Of a stretch of 11,197 nucleotides of DNA, positions 5,951 to 11,197 are shown piece after piece. The stretch's first letter is position 1. Every line of letters starts with the position of its first letter. Below the pieces are notes generated by a model. It made no database searches and was not told the DNA's origin. It saw nothing but the letters and a program-made list of their open reading frames with translations. Source of the stretch: VGPI01 sp964482845 (GTDB lineage: Bacteria > Cloacimonadota > Cloacimonadia > Cloacimonadales > Cloacimonadaceae); NCBI GenBank assembly GCA_964482845.1, contig CAYZZE010000074.1, positions 1-11,197 on the forward strand. The letters are read 5' to 3'. A program made the translations under genes and the position numbers.

Positions 5951-7464
5951 TGGATTGTTCAATATTCACCAATGCCCGCATCTGGCGAGAGGGAGAATTC
6001 GATCCACAGATAAATACCATCCTGTGCCGCAATGGACGAATCGAAAAGTTCTTTACAATTGACGATCCCATTCCCCCGCAGTACCCAATTTTCGATCTCG
6101 ATAAAGCCTGTTTATATCCGGGATTTATCGATACCCATACCCACAGTTTTGAGGGTGGTCTATACTCCAATGGCCTCGATCTGAGTTCGTGCCGTTCCAT
6201 CGTCGAGATCCAGGATGCGATCAGGGCACAAAGGGATAATCTTATCCAACGCGGTGAGAACATATTGATCGCCTGGAACCTGGATGAGAACAATATCAAG
6301 GAGAAGTGCTTCCCGACAATTAAAGAACTGGATGAAGTATGCAATGATATGTTCCTGCTATTAAGACGTATAGATGGCCATAGTTGTGTAGTAAATTCTT
6401 TGCTCGTGTCGCATATGCGGATCGATGGGTTCAATCTCCCCGACCAAAGCGTATATCGTGGCTCGGATAACGGTCGGATCGTGCACTGGGTGCATACCCA
6501 GTGTAATGAAGAGACGATCCTTAATGCTTATCATCGCGCCGCTCAATGTGCTCTTAAGGGTGGTTTTACCACTATTCATACCATGATCGGCGACGCTCGG
6601 GACAGCATCACCCACTATGCCTTGATCCGCGACCGCTTGTCCCAATTTGCGGTTGAGTATGTCATATACCCGCAATCATTTAATATCGAAGCAGCACTCG
6701 AAGCAGGAGCCAAGCGCATCGGGGGGTGTATTCTGGCTGACGGCTCTTTTGGCTCATATACGGCAGCGGTATCTGAACCCTATCAAGGCCAACCGGACAA
6801 TCTTGGCAAGTTATATCACTCCGATGGATTTTGGTTTGACTTCATCCACAAAGCACATTCACGGGGACTACAGGTAGCCGTTCACTGCATCGGAGACCGT
6901 GCCATTTCGCAAATCAATAACATCTATCGACATTTATATCAGACGGATCACCAAGACCTCAGACATCAGTTGATCCACTGTGAGCTCACGCCCGATCATC
7001 TGATCAGCGAGATCACCGCTTCTGCTGCCGTATGTGTTATACAGCCGTCATTTGACCTTCTTTGGGGTGGCAAAGATGGGCTTTATCCCACATTACTGGG
7101 CCATCACCGCAGTCAACTGATGAACCGCTTCAGAACCATGCAAACAAATGGAATCATCGTCACCGGCAGTTCGGATTGGTATGTGACCGAATTGGATATC
7201 CGGCAGGGGTTGGTAGGTGCGATACTCCATCACAACCCGGATGAACGCTTGGATACGTCCACAGCCATTGATATCTACACCAAAAATGCGGCCTATCTAT
7301 CCCATGCCGAAGATCGCTTGGGAAAGATCGAGTCAGGTTTTCAGGCAGATTTTACTATCCTGAACCATCCCATATCAACCGGGATTGATTTCTCCTCAAT
7401 AAGAGTTCAAGCCGTCATCAAGAGTGGTAAACTTGTTTATGCTTCCCCTGCCTTCCTTAGATGA
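5950..7464 (+). CDS. YtcJ-like metal-dependent amidohydrolase (amidohydrolase family 3)
   Basis: This is a predicted zinc-type hydrolase of the amidohydrolase superfamily; the substrate cannot be told. From the ATG at 5950 it has 504 residues, near the usual 520-560 of YtcJ-like proteins. A beta-sandwich N-terminus leads to PGFIDTHTHS, with metal ligands His63 and His65. Next come DGSFGSYTAA (from Asp264, matching the family's DGSLGSRTA) and AVHCIGDRA (His312). They are followed by HCELTPDHL (His343), SSDW (Asp409, the usual catalytic Asp position) and a closing GKIESGFQADFTIL typical of the C-terminal sandwich. All expected metal motifs are present. A TTG one codon upstream also opens the frame, but the ATG shares one base with the maf stop (TGATG) and is preferred. 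No signal peptide is seen. YtcJ-like proteins are often annotated as acting on exoenzyme-regulatory or N-acyl substrates, mostly without direct evidence. Confidence 0.88.
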   Translation: MDCSIFTNARIWREGEFDPQINTILCRNGRIEKFFTIDDPIPPQYPIFDLDKACLYPGFIDTHTHSFEGGLYSNGLDLSSCRSIVEIQDAIRAQRDNLIQRGENILIAWNLDENNIKEKCFPTIKELDEVCNDMFLLLRRIDGHSCVVNSLLVSHMRIDGFNLPDQSVYRGSDNGRIVHWVHTQCNEETILNAYHRAAQCALKGGFTTIHTMIGDARDSITHYALIRDRLSQFAVEYVIYPQSFNIEAALEAGAKRIGGCILADGSFGSYTAAVSEPYQGQPDNLGKLYHSDGFWFDFIHKAHSRGLQVAVHCIGDRAISQINNIYRHLYQTDHQDLRHQLIHCELTPDHLISEITASAAVCVIQPSFDLLWGGKDGLYPTLLGHHRSQLMNRFRTMQTNGIIVTGSSDWYVTELDIRQGLVGAILHHNPDERLDTSTAIDIYTKNAAYLSHAEDRLGKIESGFQADFTILNHPISTGIDFSSIRVQAVIKSGKLVYASPAFLR

Positions 7465-8035
7465 ACTGATCCTGATCTGCCAGTGGGAACGGGATCTGCA
7501 TCCTCAAGCACGATGGCAGGATTATTACAAGATCTGTCTCCAGTCTTGTTTTGGACCGGCGCATTATATCGCCCATCCCGACCAAGTGCAGGCATCGATC
7601 AAAGCCGAATTTGGATCCATGAACCAGCCCTATCTTCCATTGATCCAGCCACTTCGGAGTAATTACGAACTAGCCAGAATAAGTTTGAGCATTATGGATG
7701 AAACCATCCAGGCAATTCATGGCATTGATCACGGCTGTGACGTCAAATTCCTTTCTGATGTTTTTGTTGCGTCTGCCGAATGTTTTAGCTATCATCATAA
7801 TTCCTGGCTTGGCCTTTGGCACCAGGCCGAATCCTGCCTGGAGTCCTCAACCGGTATATATGTCAGTGACCGGCAATTACTTGCCGAGTATATCACCAAA
7901 CAGCGTAACCCTTCCCATTCTGATAACTTTGCCCAACACTATGAGCCCCATTACCGAGTCATCAAGACATCGTATCTGAAGCAGGTCTTCCCCGGTTGGG
8001 AAGCGCAGTTGAAAATTGATAACTATGGAGTTTGA
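7439..8035 (+). CDS. Uncharacterised protein between the amidohydrolase and gltX
   Basis: I do not recognise this gene with certainty. The 198-residue product has no signal peptide or membrane segment and is probably cytoplasmic. Its most distinctive part is near the N-terminus: WQDYYKICLQSCFGPAHYI (residues 26-44). There Lys31, Gln35, Gly39 and His42 form a K-x3-Q-x3-G-x2-H pattern, followed by a PLIQPLRSNYELARISL segment. I have a vague memory of hypothetical proteins with a similar K-x-x-x-Q-x-x-FG-x-x-H start, but assign no function. It is rich in His and Cys (a CESS stretch, several YHH/WH pairs), which could suit metal binding; that is inference. ATG 7439 overlaps the amidohydrolase by 26 bp; an in-frame GTG at 7424 is an alternative and neither has a strong ribosome-binding site. 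It ends 3 bp before the gltX ATG, and the gltX ribosome-binding site lies inside it. Maintenance of a full frame across tight junctions supports a real gene. Confidence 0.8.
   Translation: MLPLPSLDELILICQWERDLHPQARWQDYYKICLQSCFGPAHYIAHPDQVQASIKAEFGSMNQPYLPLIQPLRSNYELARISLSIMDETIQAIHGIDHGCDVKFLSDVFVASAECFSYHHNSWLGLWHQAESCLESSTGIYVSDRQLLAEYITKQRNPSHSDNFAQHYEPHYRVIKTSYLKQVFPGWEAQLKIDNYGV
8027..8030 (+). promoter_or_regulatory. Shine-Dalgarno sequence of gltX
   Basis: GGAG lies 8 nt before the gltX ATG and inside the last codons of the preceding gene. It fixes the gltX start at 8039 and suggests coupled expression with the uncharacterised gene. Confidence 0.75.
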
Positions 8036-8038
8036 ATC

Positions 8039-9481
8039 ATGACCGAGAGATCATCACCTATCCGCGTCCGCTTTGCCCCCAGTCCCACAGGAAATCTTCA
8101 CATAGGCGGCTTGCGAACTGCCCTTTACAATTACCTGTTTGCCCGCTCCCAGGGTGGAGCGTTCATCCTGCGCATCGAAGACACCGATCAGACCCGCCTG
8201 GACCCGGACGCGATGGCAAATCTGATCACCACCCTGAAGACTATGGGACTGGATTATGATGAGGGGCCGGAGGTCGGCGGAAACCATGCACCCTACATCC
8301 AATCCCAGCGCCTATCGATCTACCACCGGCATGTTCAAATGCTCCTGGATCAGGGTAATGCCTACCGTTGTTTTTGCACACCGGAAACGCTAGACCAAAT
8401 GAGATCGGAGCAAAAGCAAAAAGGCGAATTTGCCAAATACGACCGTCGTTGCCTCCATCTGCAACCCTCTGAGATCGAGTCAAAACTCCAAGCCGGAGAA
8501 CCATGCGTGATCAGATTGAAGATGCCGGATGATCATCGCTTTGAGATCGACGATCTGATTCGCGGCAAGGTCCAGATGGATTCCACCCAATCCGATGATC
8601 AGGTCTTGATCAAATCCGACAATTTCCCCACTTACCATTTAGCTGCGGTGGTGGATGATCACGAAATGCAGATCAGCCACGTCATCCGTGGCGAAGAATG
8701 GCTATCCAGCACGCCCAAACATCTCTGGCTCTATCAGTGTTTTGGCTGGTCTCCTCCCCAATGGGTACACCTGCCACTTATCCTGAACCCGGATAAAAGC
8801 AAATTGAGCAAGCGGATGAACGATGTCTCAGTGGACAGTTACCTTACCCGCGGATACCTCAAACAAGCCCTGATCAATTTCATCGCCCTGCTGGGATGGC
8901 ACGCCGCCGATGATAGAGAGATTTTTACTTTGGACGAATTGATCTCGGAGTTCTCCTTGGATCGGGTTAACAAATCCGGCGCCGTATTTGACCTGACCAA
9001 ACTGGACTGGATGAATGGCCAATACATTAGAAAGACCGATCTGAGCGAGATATGTGACCTCTGCAAGCCCCAGTTCCAGTCCCTCAATCTGGATACATCC
9101 GATTATGGCAGGTTTTCCCGGATCGTTGATCTGGTACGCAATTATGCCACTCTCCTGCCCGATATAGCAGATCATGCCAGAATATACTATGAAACCAAGG
9201 CAATTGGTGATAAAAACCTTGAATATATCAGTACTGATACTTCCCAGGCGGTTCTCCTATCATTTTTCGACGCTCTACGTTCTCTGCCTGATTGGGAAAT
9301 GACGACTTTTACCCAAGCGATCGAAAAGGTCATTACAGATACCGGCATCAAGGGTAAAAACCTCTATTTTCCGATCCGTATTGCCCTGATCAGTCAGGGT
9401 TCCGGACCGGAGATACCATTGATCTTGAACGCTCTGGGCAGGCAAGAAACGCTGCTAAGATTGAGCGCTGTGCTGTTCTAA
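8039..9481 (+). CDS. gltX: Glutamyl-tRNA synthetase
   Basis: GltX charges tRNA(Glu) with glutamate, as a class Ia aminoacyl-tRNA synthetase in the cytoplasm. The 480 residues match the family length. The first catalytic signature is RFAPSPTGNLHIGGLRTA (HIGG at 21-24). It is followed by LRIEDTD (44-50) and the second signature DKSKLSKR (KLSKR at 255-259). A complete zinc site of the E. coli type is visible: Cys101 and Cys103 in CFC, then Cys128 and His130 in CLH. The C-terminal helical anticodon-binding part follows, with a family-like TGIKGKNLYFPIRIAL segment near residue 440. It closes the plus-strand run and faces the GcvT-like gene with 12 bp between stops. Whether it is discriminating or also charges tRNA(Gln) cannot be decided here, as no glnS or gatCAB is in view. 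Confidence 0.97.
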   Translation: MTERSSPIRVRFAPSPTGNLHIGGLRTALYNYLFARSQGGAFILRIEDTDQTRLDPDAMANLITTLKTMGLDYDEGPEVGGNHAPYIQSQRLSIYHRHVQMLLDQGNAYRCFCTPETLDQMRSEQKQKGEFAKYDRRCLHLQPSEIESKLQAGEPCVIRLKMPDDHRFEIDDLIRGKVQMDSTQSDDQVLIKSDNFPTYHLAAVVDDHEMQISHVIRGEEWLSSTPKHLWLYQCFGWSPPQWVHLPLILNPDKSKLSKRMNDVSVDSYLTRGYLKQALINFIALLGWHAADDREIFTLDELISEFSLDRVNKSGAVFDLTKLDWMNGQYIRKTDLSEICDLCKPQFQSLNLDTSDYGRFSRIVDLVRNYATLLPDIADHARIYYETKAIGDKNLEYISTDTSQAVLLSFFDALRSLPDWEMTTFTQAIEKVITDTGIKGKNLYFPIRIALISQGSGPEIPLILNALGRQETLLRLSAVLF

Positions 9482-9493
9482 GTCCTTACCGTA

Positions 9494-10879
9494 TTACAAG
9501 TTTTCGATGTTTTTCAAGGGCTTGGGTGCCGTAGCCGGACTGATCCCCTCAGTCGTAATATATCCCAATACCGCTGTTCCCATCTGAGTTTTCCCTTCTG
9601 TTTCACGGTAAAACTCCACCGGTAAGCGCACCGGTCGCCCATCAATTACCGTTACGTCGTTGCCGTCCCCGTCTTTATCAAATGGCGATTGATATAGCCA
9701 ACCAATGCCAATGGCGGCAATACCATTTTCTTCGGTGACATTCTTTCGTTTGGAGCCGATCGCCAACCGCTGTTCCCACGATACATTGGGTGAATTCATA
9801 CTGGAGGTGACACTCCCGATCCGTTTGCCATCATGATAGATACCTCTGCCGGAAACGATCCCTTCCGAGATAAAGACAGCCATCTGTTTGGGATTCTCCA
9901 GATCTTTCATAACCGCTGCTTTGCCAACGAAATAGTCCTTCTCCAGATCGACAGCGGCAGCAAAAAGCGGGGCATTGACTGGCGTATGTGTCGGGTCATA
10001 TTCATGACCCATCAAAGGCAAGCCATAAGCACCGGCGGATAGGCGGTTTTCATCCCTGCCCCCCAAACCGACCAAAAGGCCGCCAAGTTCCAATGCCTGG
10101 TTGATTATCTGTTGAAAATCCCGCACGGCATTCTTTACTGGGATATAGATCTCCCAACCCCAGCGGTTCGTATAGCCGGTTCGGCTGATATAATAAAGCG
10201 CGCCGTCATGGTCAAATTCATTGAAGGTAAAGAAACTCATATTCTTGTCAGGTTGATTGCGGTTTTTTAAGACGTAATCGCCATATACCGATTTGATCAC
10301 TTTCATGGACAGCCGGCCCTGGACGTCCACTTTGACCAATTGATCCGAAATATCCTCGGCACAGACATCCTCCCCGCTCTGGACACAACTCATGATCCTG
10401 TCGATATCGGCGATGAACTCCAGGTTTTGCCCACCTATAATGACCTTATCGCTTATATCATGCCCCGCATTGATGACCACAATGAACTCGCTTTCCGAAA
10501 TCCGCATCACGATCATATCGTCCTGAACGCCGCCTTTTTCGTTCAACAACAAACTATACTTGCACTGTCCCGCCTTCATATCGATGATATTGGCAGTGAG
10601 GGCTCGATGCAAAAGGGCTGCGGAATCTTTGCCGTTAAACCTGATCTGTGACATATGATCAATATTGTAAACCGCTACATGATTGATCGCTGCCGCCTCT
10701 TGCAATACACTGGTGCCATAACTGACAGCCATATCATACTCACCAAAATTGCTACGTTTGATCACTGGATTTTCCAAGCCAAATTTGGCGCTCACCAATC
10801 CCCGATACCAATGCTCTTCCACGTCATATAAAAAGGTGCGACGTGGAGATTTGGGAAATTGACATCCATGTCTTTTCAT
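9494..10879 (-). CDS. GcvT-like tetrahydrofolate-dependent methyl/aminomethyl transferase
   Basis: GcvT-family proteins move one-carbon units to tetrahydrofolate. Relatives include glycine-cleavage T-protein, the DMSP demethylase DmdA and aryl O-demethylases of the LigM/DesA type. Family features are VAVYNIDHMSQIRFNGKD (67-84), QCKYSLLLNEKGGVQDDMIV (105-124, with the Asp pair 120-121 at the catalytic position) and YISRTGYTNRWGWEIYI. Later come GLGGRDENRLSAGAYGLPLMGHEYDPTHTPV (glycine-cleavage T-proteins have G-L-x-x-R-D-x-x-R-x-E here) and a C-terminal beta barrel. At 461 residues it is about 90 longer than classical GcvT (about 360-370), with an N-terminal extension and extra C-terminal sequence, so I withhold the gcvT name. 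The ATG at 10879 has AAGGAAG 7 nt upstream. The frame continues to a TTG at 10942, but that TTG is the first half of a likely -35 box. No gcvH or gcvP is adjacent. It is monocistronic in this window. Confidence 0.85.
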   Translation of the reverse strand: MKRHGCQFPKSPRRTFLYDVEEHWYRGLVSAKFGLENPVIKRSNFGEYDMAVSYGTSVLQEAAAINHVAVYNIDHMSQIRFNGKDSAALLHRALTANIIDMKAGQCKYSLLLNEKGGVQDDMIVMRISESEFIVVINAGHDISDKVIIGGQNLEFIADIDRIMSCVQSGEDVCAEDISDQLVKVDVQGRLSMKVIKSVYGDYVLKNRNQPDKNMSFFTFNEFDHDGALYYISRTGYTNRWGWEIYIPVKNAVRDFQQIINQALELGGLLVGLGGRDENRLSAGAYGLPLMGHEYDPTHTPVNAPLFAAAVDLEKDYFVGKAAVMKDLENPKQMAVFISEGIVSGRGIYHDGKRIGSVTSSMNSPNVSWEQRLAIGSKRKNVTEENGIAAIGIGWLYQSPFDKDGDGNDVTVIDGRPVRLPVEFYRETEGKTQMGTAVLGYITTEGISPATAPKPLKNIENL

Positions 10880-10886
10880 CTTGTGA

Positions 10887-10893
10887 CTTCCTT
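10887..10893 (-). promoter_or_regulatory. Shine-Dalgarno sequence of the GcvT-like gene
   Basis: The complementary strand reads AAGGAAG, 7 nt before the ATG at 10879. It decides this start against the TTG 63 nt further upstream, which lacks such a site. Confidence 0.7.
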
Positions 10894-10913
10894 GGATTAT
10901 TCTTCCTCGGAGC

Positions 10914-10942
10914 ATTTGAAAACAGGAGTTCGTTTTTGTCAA
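10914..10942 (-). promoter_or_regulatory. Sigma-70-type promoter of the GcvT-like gene
   Basis: The complementary strand reads TTGACA (10942-10937), a perfect -35. A 17-bp spacer and TCAAAT (10919-10914) follow, the latter 4 of 6 to the -10 consensus. Transcription would start near 10907, giving a leader of about 28 nt that contains the AAGGAAG site. Sequence, spacing and position agree, but promoter consensus in this lineage is not known to me. Confidence 0.6.
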
Positions 10943-11197
10943 AGGGAATTACTGCGCCATGTTACCCGTCTGAGATCTTGCTAACGCCTTGTTTCATTCC
11001 TATTTGTCTTCAGGTTCATCGATTAACTTGCTAAGAGCGTTGCACATACTGGAATCACCAAACATCGAGAACGTGAAAAAGAAATACATCTCTTATCCAA
11101 ACGTAGTCCGTAATGACAACGGTTATTGTATGACGGATAGATTTGATATGGTTTTAGCGTCATCCGCTCCGAATTATGCAACGGTCTTTAGAAGGTT
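10943..11197. other. Right flank without an identifiable gene
   Basis: This 255-bp region upstream of the GcvT-like gene holds no gene I can support. A plus-strand frame is open from 10974 to the window edge (74 codons) without an ATG until late. A minus-strand frame of about 46 codons from an ATG near 11162 is also open. Neither shows a family motif or ribosome-binding site. I looked for a glycine-riboswitch-like structure because of the adjacent GcvT-like gene and saw none. An 8-nt direct repeat CTTGCTAA occurs at 10977 and 11027. Confidence 0.4.

Noticed and set aside
5510..5962. A 150-codon minus-strand open frame opposite maf
   Set aside because: It lies wholly antisense to a gene with clear Maf motifs, has no ribosome-binding site and shows no family signature.
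5928..6434. A 168-codon minus-strand open frame opposite the amidohydrolase start
   Set aside because: It is antisense to a well-supported amidohydrolase N-terminus and overlaps the maf end; its composition (Ser/Arg-rich) looks like a shadow frame.
10943..11197. Glycine riboswitch upstream of the GcvT-like gene
   Set aside because: The region lacks recognisable paired glycine-aptamer features, and the promoter at 10914-10942 would leave a leader of only about 28 nt, too short to contain one.
1..11197. CRISPR array, tRNA or rRNA gene, transposase, integrase, toxin-antitoxin or prophage genes
   Set aside because: I looked through both strands and found no regularly spaced repeats, tRNA-like ends, rRNA conserved segments or mobile-element protein motifs.

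Overview
The window reads as a dense chromosomal stretch of a Gram-negative bacterium. It has a TonB/ExbB/ExbD energy-transduction set, which implies an outer membrane. It also has a CdaA-type diadenylate cyclase directly downstream of folP, an arrangement known from the Bacteroidetes/Chlorobi side of bacterial diversity. Base composition is moderate (mid-to-upper 40s % G+C by eye). A member of the FCB group or a neighbour such as Cloacimonadota is my best guess, but no rRNA or other phylogenetic marker is present, so this is low-confidence inference. I see no insertion sequence, prophage, tRNA, rRNA or CRISPR array.

Left half (137-5227, all minus strand): serC (phosphoserine aminotransferase) is read first. 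A 78-bp gap holding a strong hairpin follows, then a very tight run exbB-exbD-tonB-folP-cdaA-coaE. Gaps in that run are 3 to 5 bp and the last pair overlaps, so the six genes are probably co-transcribed. The run combines proton-motive-force-driven outer-membrane transport with folate synthesis, cyclic di-AMP synthesis and the last step of coenzyme A synthesis.

A 138-bp divergent intergenic region (5228-5365) separates serC from a plus-strand run (5366-9481). That run is maf (nucleotide pyrophosphatase), a YtcJ-like amidohydrolase, an uncharacterised 198-residue protein and gltX (glutamyl-tRNA synthetase). The first two junctions overlap and the last gap is 3 bp, so this is also likely one operon.

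Right end: a 461-residue GcvT-like tetrahydrofolate-dependent methyl/aminomethyl transferase lies on the minus strand, convergent with gltX (12 bp between stop codons). It has a good-looking promoter of its own. The outermost 136 bp on the left and about 255 bp on the right contain no gene I can identify.

Most of the window is housekeeping. I do not see a clear new defence, mobile or secondary-metabolism system. The items most worth a second look are the altered RHR motif (RHL) in the diadenylate cyclase, the strand-asymmetric hairpin before exbB, the uncharacterised gene coupled to gltX, and the stand-alone GcvT-like enzyme.
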